Shown: positions 25,951-38,044 of the stretch, piece after piece | Position numbering within the stretch: position 1 is the first letter of the stretch | How the letters are laid out: each line of letters begins with the position of its first letter | Source: Lycorma delicatula | Taxonomy: Eukaryota; Arthropoda; Insecta; Hemiptera; Fulgoridae | DNA length: 64,000 bases | Direction of reading: 5' to 3' | Assembly: GCF_047948215.1 (NCBI RefSeq) | Contig: NC_134456.1 | Span: 195,994,034 to 196,058,033, forward strand | Position numbers and translations under genes: made by a program | The notes under the pieces: model-generated | What the model was told of the DNA's origin: nothing | Databases searched by the model: none | The model's input: the letters and a program-made list of their open reading frames with translations, nothing else

Positions 25951-27293
25951 CAGGGTCATTCACGGGAACCGGATGTTTTTAAAATAATCATAAAAAATGA
26001 ATATTTACTTTAAAAAAGTTTTATTGGTACTGAAACACTTGTTAAATCAAAGCATTTGTTACTTACTCATGAACGAAAAATTATGTCCGGCAAGTGATGT
26101 CCATTTTGGGCAATACATTGTTGTAGCCTTTCACGGTAACTGGCCTCAATTCTTTGCAGCCTACATGTTTGTCTACATCAATCTGGGTGACGTGATGACG
26201 AATTGCGATCTTTAGGTCCTCCAATGTACGCGGTTTATTGCCGTACACACGCGATTTCAGAAACTCCCACAGAAAAAAATCACAACTACTCAAGTCGGGG
26301 GACCGAGGGGGCCAAGGAATGTCGCCTAATCTGGAAACGATCCGTCCCGGAAACAAGTTACGGAGAACAGCCATCGTTGCCCTCGCTGTGTGCGCTGTAG
26401 CTCCATCCTGCTGGAATAACACATTTTGAAAATCGATTCCCCGGTTTCGTAACACAGGGATAAAAAACGTATTCAACATCGCAATGTAACAATCAGCTCT
26501 TACAGTTACGGCAGCGTCATTTTCTTGAAAAAAATATGGTCCAATAACACCGACCTTTCCTATTGCACACCAGACAGTCACCTTTGGGCTATGAAGTGGT
26601 CTCTCGTGTAGCTGATGCGGGTTTCTTTCTGCCCAATACCGGCAATTCTGTTTGTTGACGAAGCCATTCAGATGAAAACGGGCTTCGTCACTCATTAACA
26701 ATAACAAATTATCATTTTCTTCAAAAATGGTAAGCATTTGTCGACAAAATTGTAATCGCTGCGTGAAATCTTGCTCGTTTAACTGCTGCACGACGGCTAT
26801 CTTGTAAGGATGGAAATGCAGGTCTGTATGCAGAATTCGTCTTACCGTACTTGTGCTCATTTGAAGCGCTGCTGAATGCCTCTGAATAGAGCGGGGTGGG
26901 ATTCTGACAATGGCTTCCCTTACTCGTTCGATGTTCTCCGGAGTGCTAGCAGTTCGTCGGGGACCCGGTGGTTTTTTCTCCAATATTGAACCGCTTGTTC
27001 GAAGGTTGTTTACCCGTCGCAGTAGTGTGTTACAAGAAGGGACACTTGCATTACGATGGATATTAAACTGACGGCGGAAATCTCGCTGAACAGCAGTTAC
27101 GGATTCGTCATTTCGCACAAAACTGCCATACGCTTACAGGCGTTGGTCTAGCGTCCACGGCTCCATCTCAACGACTAAAATGTAAATGCTATGAACAAAG
27201 GAAACGTCAGACACCAGCCATGTGCTCCTCCCACCACGAACGCCCGAGTAAAACCCACTTCAAAAACATCCGGTTCCCGTGAATGACCCTTTG
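25951..27293 (-). mobile_element. Mariner-type (DD41D, rosa-like) DNA transposon with intact ends
   Basis: Bounded by nearly perfect terminal inverted repeats of about 28 bp: left GGGTCATTCACGGGAACCGG... from 25953, right its inverse ending AATGACCC at 27290, with a two-base length difference at the very tip. TA dinucleotides at 25949-25950 and 27294-27295 fit the TA target duplication of the Tc1/mariner superfamily. The single transposase reading frame fills the interior on the - strand. The element is 1343 bp and looks young compared with the LINEs next to it, since the reading frame has only one visible lesion. Confidence 0.88.
26081..27166 (-). pseudogene. DD41D mariner-type transposase, one nonsense codon near the N-terminus
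   Basis: The long open part (27118 down to 26081) begins with a helix-turn-helix region of the kind labelled DUF4817 in insect transposases (VTAVQRDFRRQFN; SIQRHSAALQMSTSTVRRIL), then the catalytic core: first Asp in MSDEARFHLNG, second in FQQDGATAHTA, third in SPDLSSCDFFLW. I count 93 residues between the first two and 41 between the second and the final D of SSCD, hence DD41D. The annotated-looking start at 27118 is a GTG, not a start codon. The frame stays the same upstream to an ATG at 27166 (MEPWTLDQRL), interrupted only by TAA at 27134-27136, codon 11. So the element is probably non-autonomous by a single stop, unless readthrough or a downstream start is used. Confidence 0.85.
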
Positions 27294-27295
27294 TA

Positions 27296-28847
27296 TGAAT
27301 ACAAGGTTTTGTATTTCTAACCGGATTTTTTTTTTCATAACTCAACAAAGATATAGTTTAGTAAAACATAACATAGTATGTAGTATGTAGGTTCGCAATA
27401 TTAAAGCGTTTATTCTGCAGATGTTCCACTGCTTTCTCTATGCATATAATTGGTATCTTAGTGATACTTAATTTAATTTTTGTTATTTTTTATGTGACAT
27501 ATTCGTCTTTAAAAAATAACATGAAATTCATGGCTTGTGATTTTGATGTTATATAGTCAATAAAAAATTTCGTACTAGTTGTAGTAGGAGTTTCCTAGTA
27601 GTTGAGTTGTAGTTTCCATGGGTCGTACTAGTTGTACGATTTTAACCAATTATATAAATTATGTATTTCTTCAGACATTGACTTCGGCTTCCGCTATAAG
27701 TTTTTATTTCATTATATAAATTGGCTTAACGCGTGGTTACATGTTATTGCCAATAAGTAACATGAATCTACCTTCATATTATGCAGACAGAGATGTGATC
27801 AACAGTGTTTTTAGTCGTAACAACATAACAATCCAATCCTACGCGTGCTTTTCAAAACAACGATTGTGAGATTGTTACCGGTTTCTATTTATTTTTAGGT
27901 ATATATATATTTTTTTCTTTAATTGTTTTGTTCGACTTCATTGGATAAAAAATGTTCAGATGACAAAATTTATTAGTGTATCGGTTTGGTTCTATAACAA
28001 CATTAATTAAATAATTATTTTAATTTATTAATTATTATTTTTAAAAATGTAATCACTAATTCCCATTTATTGTTGTCTGACATTGGTCATAGCACAGGAG
28101 TAATTATTGTAAGCGCATTAATTAAATTTCTGTTGATTACAGTTAATCGTCAAAAATAACCCACCATAATCTTAAAATTATTAAAATTGCAAGTTAAAAA
28201 AAAAGTTTTATGTTTTTTTTATCTAATAATTGAAAAAGTTTTTCTTCAAAAACTTCTGGAATTTATCCTGTAGATTTCAGTTGATCTAATTCATTAGTTG
28301 AATCGATTATTCTGTAAGCTAGTAATTGTAGTTATATTCACTTATTTAAACGTTTTAGTATGAAGTTATAAAAAAAATTATGAACAAGTTTCAAGGTTTT
28401 TCTTTATGAAAAAAAATAAAATTTTGCTTTTTTCTTTGAATGAGTTTTAAAAAATCAGAACAATATAACGTTTAGAATTACATATGATATAAATGAATTA
28501 TTGAAAACATAAAGTACAATTTAGTATTCTGTGACGATTGCGGACGGCGATTCCGCATACGGCAATATCTGTGACAATCTGCAATCATCATGTTTTAGCA
28601 AATACAAGGAACATTTCTGTAAATTATTAAAAGTTCTCGAAAACTTTATTAAACCTTATATAAAATACAATATGTTTATATTATCTAACAAAAACCTATG
28701 GAAATAAAAACTTGAATAAATCCTGTAAATACTCTGATGACAGATAAGAAACACAGACTTAGGGCTAATACACCAGTTTTCCTATTCGGACTCGTCTTCT
28801 TGCAAAATTGTTGCGATACACAATAATTTTACGAGTAGTAAAAAAAA
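27296..28847. other. AT-rich spacer, no gene seen
   Basis: No supported ORF or repeat. It separates the mariner-type element from the R1-like LINE. Confidence 0.45.
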
Positions 28848-30513
28848 AGGATTGCTGCACTTTTTTTCTTTTTTTAGTCAGAGGAGGGGAAACCTTTTAT
28901 AGGCACCACATGGTCTTGTACCCCACGGTAGTGTGGGAATCTCCCTTTCAGGCCTACCCACTAAAACCCCTCCCCCTCTACATCACAGGATGACGGGTCC
29001 ACCTTATGGCATTATCCCAGCACACCATGTGTCTTGTTTCTATCCGCACCTTCATTTTTGGTTCCACGCCTCAAACTTATCGAGATCCTGCGGTATTTTT
29101 AATCTAAATTTTGGTGCCGGGGGTCCTGCTCCAAGGGTGACTCGGAGGTAGTTATTCGCTCGCGGGCATCTTCTGTCAACTTGGTTTGGATGATCTTAAC
29201 CAACATCGTGGATACCGCGTGCTACGATTGTTCCACCTATAGCATAGTCCAAGTAATGTTCTCTGAGGCAAGAACTCTGAATTCTCTCTTGCATGCTACG
29301 CAATGCTGCAGGAAAAGATCGTACACGAGCACCGTGTGTTTTGCGGTATCCTTCTTTCCGTAATAATCGTATTCCGCGGAGGATCTCAGCGTCCGCGTGC
29401 ACAAGTATGCTTTAAAACATCCGTGACCAGTAAGGAGCTGGGTCAATTCATACGTTAGTTTCCAATGATTTCGGCACAGCCATATCTGGAGGTCCGGGAT
29501 CAGTCTGCAGGTCCATTTGCCTCTCGTCGACTGACTGATCCCATCTTTTCACCTGGGAAAAAAGCGATGTCTCCGTATCTGTCTTACCCACTTCCCTGTA
29601 CATCTCCTCACATTTCCGAATGTAGAGATCTAAGGGCGCAGTCCGGCAACTATGCCGGCAACATCGCCTGAGATGATCTTGTATCCGTATCGTACCCGAA
29701 GGGAGACTTGTGCACCCGGCTAAGAATTGTACGGGCTCTCACCCTCTCCAGCGCGACGAACGAGACTGGGGCTCCAGACAGTACTTTCGACAGTACCACA
29801 AGACCCTACACTTGTATGTGTGGGGACCCTGATATTGGTCCGACCGATGGCGGAAGCCGTTTATTCGGCTTTGACCAACACTTCTGCTACGTGCCTCTGG
29901 AAAGTGGCGTTCTTGTTTATCCACACTCCGAGGATTCGCTGCAGGAGTAACGTGGATTACAGTGATACCGATCATAAATGAAATCAGGGTCAACTTACAC
30001 CTACCCGTAACGTAGGTGCCATATCTAGAACATGACCAACGGCCGGGAGGCCAGATCAAATTCAAGTCATATGCGTTTGATTCTAGCTGTGATCCTGTTT
30101 GATTTAAAAAACGCATTCAACAGTGTACCGTGGGACACAATATTTCAGGTACTGAATAGTCTGTATCAGTTACTTATCCTGAGAAGAATAATCCAGTGTT
30201 ACCTCTGTGAAAGGTCGTCGACGGGTAGTTTCGCCGATGGAGAGGTATAATTCAGGAAAATTGCGGTGTTCCACAGCTTTTAGTGTTGGAGCCAACGCTA
30301 TGCAATAAAGCGTATGACGAAGTCCTTATCGTCGCATTTTCCATTGGAGCAACCTTTACCGGGTTTGACGACGACTTGATACTCATGGTGACGGTGATTG
30401 TCACTGGGAACGTTGCGATTAACATTATTTTTTCGCGCCTGCATGAGATCGGGCTTGAGCTTTCGCCGGAAAAGACCCAAGTAGTCGTATTCTCGGGTAG
30501 GATTGGCGCACTT
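28848..30513 (-). mobile_element. 5'-truncated, internally inverted R1-like LINE
   Basis: The 3' part is on the - strand: ILGVWINKNATFQRHVAEVL (about 29.87-29.94 kb), and farther on the C-terminal segment with LLTGHGCFKAYL and KDTAKHTVL (29.33-29.44 kb) typical of R1-clade LINEs after the RT. A GC-rich 3' UTR-like stretch then runs to a T-rich tract at 28861-28876, a poly(A) tail on the - strand. The RT core is on the + strand at about 30080-30505: LAVILFDLKNAFNSVPW, GATFTGFDDDLIL and LELSPEKTQVVVFSG. Flanks carry AGGATTGCTGCACTT (28848-28862) and AGGATTGGCGCACTT (30499-30513), a candidate 15-bp target duplication with two mismatches. Several stops and frameshifts; inactive. Confidence 0.72.
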
Positions 30514-32384
30514 CTGTAAAAATAATGAAAAACTTTATCAAACAGAAAAAAATTGTGTTATATTTTAGAAGATTCATCGATTTTCATGACGATATTTAAA
30601 CTTACACATTTCTTTTTTCTCGTATTAATTAGTAATTTTTAATGTTATTGACCAATTTTCATAATTTATTTTAGTGTTTAAAAACTTTAATTTTGCTTCG
30701 CAAACTAACGTTTGGTTCCCCTTTCAGAAGCTTCATTCAATCACTTCGAAAAAATTCTTTGGTTTTGAAGTAGCACTTTTCTATATAACACTAAATTTCG
30801 CCTGATCAACCCATGATACAATTATTATTAAATTTATATATTTGACTAATACAAATTTAAAGATCAAGATAATTATTTAGTTAATTACTAATTAAATAAT
30901 TTAACTTAAATTTTTAAATGCATTATTTAAAATAAATTACGGAGAGAAAAATGAAACTAACGGTTTAAATTATATAGTACTTAAAAATCTTTCCCTTAAA
31001 CTACTTAAATTCTGATAAAAAATTATTTTGAATATTTTTTCTTATAATTTGAATATTTGATAAGAGTTAAAAGTGGAATATTGTCCTTAACGGAAAGGAT
31101 GTGATTTATTTTTGTAAGAAAAAACTGATAAGATCTATTTCTAAAATGTCGTAAATCTGATAGAAAAGAACGAAATGTGTTCTTAGAAGAGGAAGAAAAA
31201 ACTACGTTTATCGAACATGTATAAATCTAATTTTATTTCAGATAAGTTAATAATTTAAGAATGTTATTTGACACACCTATTTCTGTCTTATGAGTTCTCT
31301 TAAGAGAAGACAAAAGATAAAGTCAGTAAGTTACAATTTATTATACACATACATAAAATAATGATTTGGATCTGCTAATGAAGATTGTATTGAGATTGCC
31401 ACAAAGTTGTCTTCTATTTCTTTTTATTTTTTTTTATACCATCATACCGATTAAAATCTTCTTTTATATTATACGAGTACATACAAACAACTGGTACACG
31501 TTCAAATTGATTTTCAGATAATTTATTCCTTTATTACCGAATAAGAAAATAATATTACGAAAAAATAATAATTAGAACAAATCTAAACTGTAATATTATT
31601 TTTTTAACTAATTAATAACATTTTATTAATTAATGTCATCATAAAGCCGTTTATTATTTTGTGTATTTTATTTTTATTTACTCCGTTCGGGTAAAAACTA
31701 CATCATTTTTTGTTATAATTTTAGGTAAGATTAGATGGTAATTTACTTCTAGATTGTTTTACAGGTAATTAATGCAATTTTAGACTAAGACCACAAGGTA
31801 ATCAAATATGGTCCGTCGTAAGATTTACATTGACAATTTCTAGCCGTGAAAAAGGATAAGATTTTTTAAATTGATTAATCTATTTAATCAAAAGGAAAAA
31901 ATCAAAGTTCCTTAATAACTTGTACTTTACCGGTTATTATAGTGCTATAAAACAGAAAAAATATAATTCTCTGGGTAAACCTTAGTTTCGTATGAATAGT
32001 TTATTATTTTTTTCAACGTTATGAGGTTATTGAATAGAAATACTCAAGAATCTCCGTTTATCCGTTTATATGGGAGTGTATGTATTTTGTTTCATATTTC
32101 AAGTATAGTTTATAATGTAATGATTTGAAATTTTTGTTGTGGTAACTTGTATATAAATGAGATTCTTTGGAAATGTACAAGCCTCGCTGATACAATGCCT
32201 TGAGAGTAGTCTCACTTCTTTCAGCCTAATAATTACGAAAGTTTACCTAGTCAGGTTTTTATTTGTGTGAAATTTTAAAACGTTTTGCTGGTTTAAAACC
32301 AGTATTCAAACTTTTTTATTATTTAAAAAAAATATATATATATATGAATACAAAAAAAAATAAAAATATAAGGCAATAAAAATG
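30514..32384. other. AT-rich spacer, no gene seen
   Basis: Nothing recognised. Confidence 0.45.
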
Positions 32385-32537
32385 CCTATCACCTTGACGG
32401 AGCGTTAGAGTCTCGGCTTATCATCCGGAGGTCCTGGGTTCGAATCCCGGTCAGGTAATGGATTTGTCATGCGCTAGAAAAGTTCCATCTTCATATTCCT
32501 ACGAACGAGCTTCCAGCATATGAATTAATTCATAAAA
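32385..32537 (+). repeat. tRNA-derived SINE, head 1 with tail B
   Basis: Head with AGAGTCTCGGCTTATCATCC, then GAGGTCCTGGGTTCGAATCC (box B) and CCGGTCAGG, clearly the head seen at 20.3 and 39.3 kb. The following part (GTCATGCGCTAGAAAAG, ACGAACGAGCTTCCAGCATA) matches the 39.2-kb copy and not the 20.4-kb one. Ends near a short A run at 32533. Confidence 0.6.
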
Positions 32538-35429
32538 AAATTCATCTCTGGGACAGGAGTTAAATTTTAAGCTCCTTTCATACGCCACCATAGATGGTTA
32601 TTTTTCTATAATTATTATGTATTCTGTATCGAATACATAGTTTACAGTTTCTCTGACAGTTTTTAATTTTTTTTTTTTTATAATCACTTTTTTTCATAAA
32701 GTTTTAGTTGGTTCATCCATCATAGATTGTGGGAATCCATTACACTAATAAACTTGATTTTATTATCTAAAACTTGATCCACTTCGTCCAAACATTATAT
32801 CTAGTTGGATTATATTTTAAAAATTTTATTTTATTTTCTTGCATGTTGTAATAATTTTTTTGGATACTTCTTCAAAATAAATCTGTTATTAAATGAAATA
32901 AATATTTCCATTTGTTATTTATTTATTCATACTGACAACAACAGGCCGACGCTCCTTCTTTCTTACATAATTAAATTAAATATTTACATAAATGTTTTTT
33001 TTTTTTTTTAATTTTACTGAAGGTCACAATAAAATTGCGTGCTTGAAAGGTTGGCTACTTAACAAAGTTCGGAATATGGTAGCTTTTTGCGGTATGTGTT
33101 TTTATTTCACAGATTTTTTTTCATAAAACGTGTAAAATTTTCATTTTAATTTATTGTAGGTGTTATTGAATATTAAAAAAAAAGGTTACAGATGTTTAAA
33201 AAATGATTTTTTTTACAATTTATCAAAAAATATTAATCTCGTTAAAATTATGAAACCGCTACGGTTACAACATTAATATGTGCTAATAACATTAAAAATA
33301 AAAATGCCTTCGCATATTTTTATTAACGTTATTACAAAACTTTGTTAACGACCATTACTTTCAACATGTCTTAACGACTATGAAAAGAGTAATAAAGCTA
33401 TTGTAAAAATTATTTATTTTTTCCCTCCCAAATATTTCTTATTTTTGTTTTTGTTTTAGGAAATATGTGATTTGTAATTAGTCTTAATTGTAGGGTAAAA
33501 TTATAACCATACAACGCATAAAAATAAAATTCATTACTTATCCAGACACGATTTTTGTATTTTTCTTTATCAGACTTTTGTTTATCTTGCAATTAAAAAT
33601 TAAAAATAAGAAACATGTCGTGATTTTTAACTATTTTATTCATCAGTCATTTTTAAATGTGTGTGTATATATGTATATGTTGTCTCGCCTAACTGCTGTC
33701 GGTACCTCATCTTGATGAATAATAGTTATTCATAAGAAATAAAAATTTATACACCTTATTATCGAATAGATGTTTGATGTTGATTGATGAATGAAGTTTG
33801 TAGGGTTCGAAGGGTTATCGTCGTTCAATAGTCGCTGTTTTTCTCATTTGCATATCTGGATCAGAACTCTTATTTGGCGTGACTGATAACGTTGTTATCA
33901 GCATTGCGTGTTACTGTTTGTGAAATCATATTTCTAGGTTATGAATAAAGTTGACGGACTTAAGTCTATACTTTGAGGAAAGAATTCACTTTTAAAATTA
34001 TTATTTTGTTATTATTGGTGTTGAAATTCCCTAAATATTAAGTTATATTTTATTTAAATCATATAAATGATAAGAATTAATATAGCATGGAAATTTTGTA
34101 CCGTACAATAAGTTGAATGAATATTTATATGTAACTATTCGGTACGGTTTCCTTATCGATGCTTATCTTCTAGGATTTATGCCAACTTCGTAGCCTATAT
34201 GATTTCAGTTTTCCGTGAACTATTACATTTTATACCATTAAATTTATAATATTTAATCTTATTTAGCTTGTAATCGGGTACTATATTATATTACCTCCAA
34301 TCTAGAAAATTTATTTGCCGCTAGATTAAAGAACGAAGCTGCATAGCATTTCACAACTTCATTATGAAAAATTAACTCAGACTCTGATATAATGAATCAT
34401 AAATTTAAAAAAATAAGCAAATCTGTTATAAAGTATGTAACCATTAATGAATTTAATTCTGAAAAAATTTCGGCACTATTTATCTAGTAAATCAAAAAAT
34501 TAAATTTCTGTGTGTGATGTTTCAGTAAATCCATTGTATTTTGGATATTAAACTAACAGTTAATATTAAAATGAATCGTATATGACGTATTTTTTTACGT
34601 TACCTTTAAATTAATAAAACTGACAATTTCCTCTTAATTATGAAAAGAATTTCATAACTGTAGGATTACTCGACTGTTTATAAATGTTTAAACATTAGGA
34701 GATATCTATTGCATACTAACTGATAACTGTAATAAATAAATTATAGAAACAAATAAACATTTGCAGAATTTTGATGAAATGACGAGCGAACAAGATTTTT
34801 CTTTTGAAAATAAATTTCCGAAAATTATATTTTTGGCATAAAACAAGATATTTGTTGTCTTGTACATCTTTCAATGTGCTATACAGAGTAAAATAAACCA
34901 ATATAAATTGTATTAGAAATAATATAATAATAATAGTATGTTTTATGTTATAAATAATATAAACGGAGTATTATTTAGTAAAACCGATTCCAGTACACTT
35001 TCTTATTACGCGGAAGTCCAATATCAAATTCTGATGTCTGGTTTCATGGCCAATCATATGACTTCTTTTGATTAAATTTTGCAGACATTATGCAATTTTA
35101 TAAATTACGGAATAAAATTTAATTATATATGAATGCGTTAAGGAAATGTTTTTCATATTATTTAAAAATCATGTTTTTAATCATCCATTCCGAACAGATT
35201 TATCCACCTTATTTAAAAAATAAATTAAAAAATAATAAATCCACCTTTTTTTGCGCGTGTCTAAACGTGCAGAAATAAAAGATGGAAGATATTCATTACT
35301 TTTATTCCGTAAACCGTCAACCCTTAAATTATTAAAAAGTTGGCTGCCGAGTTACAATTTGTCTTGCCTATTTTGTAATATTCATAATTGGTACGTTATT
35401 GGTTTATAAAATAAACTAATTAATTAATA
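32538..35429. other. AT-rich DNA, no gene seen
   Basis: Short ORFs at 32.8, 33.4 and 34.7 kb lack motifs. Nothing else recognised. Confidence 0.45.
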
Positions 35430-35437
35430 CCTTAAGC

Positions 35438-35709
35438 TGGTGATTCCCAAACTGTGCGCCGCGGCGCCCCGAGGAGTCACGGCCTCTTCAGAGGGGCGCC
35501 GCGAAATATTGTAAAAGCTTCATAATTAATTGAACCAATACATTAGCAGTTATTAATTTAATGTTAATAAAATAAAAAAAATAATGAAGATACACGAGTT
35601 TTATTTATTTTTATATCTTATTTTCGGGTAGTTATACTTTTACTTAGGGTAGGGCGCTATGAAAAGATTTTAATTGAAAAAGGAACTCGGAAAAGTTTGG
35701 GAACCATTG
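35438..35709. mobile_element. hAT-type MITE, 272 bp
   Basis: Ends resemble the hAT terminal inverted repeat CAGTGGTTCCCAAACTTTT: left TGGTGATTCCCAAACTGTG, right (inverse) CAATGGTTCCCAAACTTTTC. Flanked by an exact 8-bp direct repeat CCTTAAGC at 35430-35437 and 35710-35717, the target-duplication length of hAT transposons. Near the left end is a GC-rich inverted segment (GCGCCGCGGCGCCCC ... GGGGCGCCGCG, 35456-35506). No coding capacity, so it would have been moved by a hAT transposase acting in trans. Confidence 0.85.
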
Positions 35710-35891
35710 CCTTAAGCAAATGTACGTTTGGTGGATTTACATCCTTAAACTTCTATTACTTATTGCTATTTATTTATTTTTAATAAGAAAAAACCAATAA
35801 GTGTATTGGTTACACAAGTGTGTGCTTAAGCAAAGTAGAAGTGGTATTAATTTTCTGAAAATAGAACAGGTTAAGTTAATGTAATACATTT

Positions 35892-36523
35892 TTACTTCCT
35901 AGTACGAAGTGGAAGTATTCTGATCGCGAAAAATTTCAGTTTTAAGATTTCAACGGAAATATTCATTTTAACCATCCCTGAATTCATTTTGATTAGTTTC
36001 GGCGAGACGTCTGTACGCACATATGTATCTCGCATATCTCAAAAACGATTAGCCATAGGATGTTGAGATTTTCGATTTAGGACTGTTGTGACATTAGTTG
36101 TGCACTTCCCCTTTTGATTGCAATCGAACGGATCAAAAGTGTCCAAAAAAGCCCAAAATTTAAAACATTTGGATTTTCTACTGTTTCTTAACTGCAGTTA
36201 TAAGCCCCCATTAAGAGCTTTAATAGCCAAATAAAATTTTAATTAATAATATATTTGGATCTTACAAGGGGTAGGCACATCGGCGATAATCCGACTTCAT
36301 CTCCATTAAAAAAAAAATGAATTTAAATATATTAATTTATTAATAATTATTAGCCTGTGATTGTAAAAAAAAAATTACAATAAATAATAATTCAGTAATA
36401 AAAATAAAAAATATCAGAAATTATTAATGAAATAAAATTTATGTACTTTTCATTTAAAAAAAAATATGTATATGTAATTTAATAGGCAGGCGTACAAGGA
36501 AGTTATGTGGTGTCCACATCAGA
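35892..36523 (-). repeat. 650-bp interspersed repeat, copy C
   Basis: Inverse orientation to copies A and B. On the + strand it runs TTACTTCCTAGTACG, GATCGCGAAAAATTTCAG, GACGTCTGTACG, AAAAACGATTAGCCATAGGA, CTGCAGTTATAAG, then GGCGTACAAGGAAGTTATG and GTGGTGTCCACATCAGAT. This copy shows the paired end motifs ACTTCCTxGTACG and CGTACAAGGAAGT most clearly. Confidence 0.6.
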
Positions 36524-36888
36524 TTTTTTTATACGACAGGTTCAGTTTATTGATTAGTATAAAAGGGTAAGATAGAACCTAAATTTAGGTTTACTACCAG
36601 TATTATTTTTTCTTTTTATCATTTACAGGTTAATTTTAAAAAAAATAATAATAAAATTAATGAAATATTAAAACAATTTTCTTGAAGTTATTTTTTTTCT
36701 TATTATTATGTTGATTGATTGTTTTCTTTATTTGTTGCTAAGTCTTTAGAAGCTTATAGCAAATATATAGCAGTTGTAAAGATAGTTAAGGATATTTACA
36801 AATATTTAACAAACTAATACTAAAACTAAATGATAAATAATTACATCCTCGTACATTATAATACATCGAAACACACACATTCACTCAC
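36524..36888. other. AT-rich spacer
   Basis: Nothing recognised. Confidence 0.4.
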
Positions 36889-36905
36889 TATCTTTCTCTC
36901 TCTAC

Positions 36906-36991
<86 letters not shown>

Positions 36992-37024
36992 ATATATATA
37001 TATATAGAGAGAGAGAGAGATAGA
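36889..37024. repeat. Compound microsatellite (TA)n, (TC)n, (TA)n, (GA)n
   Basis: (TA)16 at about 36907-36938, TC repeats to 36990, TA repeats 36991-37005, then GA repeats to 37020. The TC-TA-GA order makes a self-complementary stretch. The long ORF over it reads IYIYIY and LSLSLS and is not a gene. Confidence 0.9.
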
Positions 37025-37240
37025 TGATGCGTAAATGAAGAGAGAAATAGAAACTATCTCTAATGGGGTAACAAGTATGGATCCTTCTAACTTGTATATT
37101 CATTTATTTAGAAAAAATATTTAATTGAATTGAACACCGATATAGAATATAATAATTATATTCGGTTATTATTTTAATTTTATCTTTTTCTTATTTTAAT
37201 TTTTCTATTTCATAAGATTTACTTTATAAAGGACCATCAT
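37025..37240. other. AT-rich spacer
   Basis: Nothing recognised. Confidence 0.4.
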
Positions 37241-37800
37241 TTTCGATAAAGTGGAAAGATACAGCCTAATGGATGGGTGGGGCAATCTAGAGATAGAAGG
37301 ATTGAATCTCCCATCTTTCGTGTATACCCTTCTCCCTTAACGTTATTGTTTACCAGAGTATAGTGTGAAATCAGTAATGGAATAGAAGAAGAAGAAACAG
37401 GTCACAGTTTTGAACGGTCAAGTTAATTGATTCGGCGTGTTAGTAGTAGTAATAGTAATAACAGCCCTAGCCCCCAGCCCGGTTAGTATATAGAACGATA
37501 AGCGTTCATTATATCCAGATCCAATTCCCTGGTTTAGTTCTACATATCACATTCTCTGATCGCAAACTTCTTAATGAGTTCCACGAACAGACTTAAGCCG
37601 AGATCATGATAGTACTAATTGCGTCCCTGCTCGGTGATAGCGTTCTTATCGATATACGTATCCTACCTTGGCTTCTACGTTCAGCTTTTTCAAAAATGCT
37701 CTATAGAATGGAGTGAGTTCGGCTTATATCCTACACCACCCTTCGTTCTTCTGTCTTACAGATAAGACTTTGGTTTATTAAACTATGAAGCTTACGACGT
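37241..37800. other. Compositionally distinct non-coding block
   Basis: About 550 bp noticeably GC-richer than its flanks, lying 2.4 kb upstream of the first supported FOG exon. No open frame of note. It contains AGATAAG and TGATAG, both WGATAR matches (in 37.6-37.8 kb), plus several half matches CGATAA. It could be a regulatory element or the remains of a transposon; the sequence alone does not decide. Confidence 0.25.
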
Positions 37801-37994
37801 TTATAGTCTCATATTAATGAATTATTTTTACACATATTAAATTTTCTATTTTAACATTTTATTATCTTTTAAATCGTACGTTTTAATTTTGTTTATAGTA
37901 CTAATATTTTACTTGATAATTTTAAGTATCTTTAAGACTTACTTTATTTTACTGACTTTAAAAAAGTCATTTTAACAGGTTCGCAGTTCAAATC

Positions 37995-38044
<50 letters not shown>

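Noticed and set aside
26203..26429. Two + strand ORFs inside the mariner-type element
   Set aside because: Antisense shadows of the transposase frame.
36830..37027. 65-codon ORF over the compound microsatellite
   Set aside because: It translates to IYIY and LSLS dipeptide runs caused by the simple repeat.
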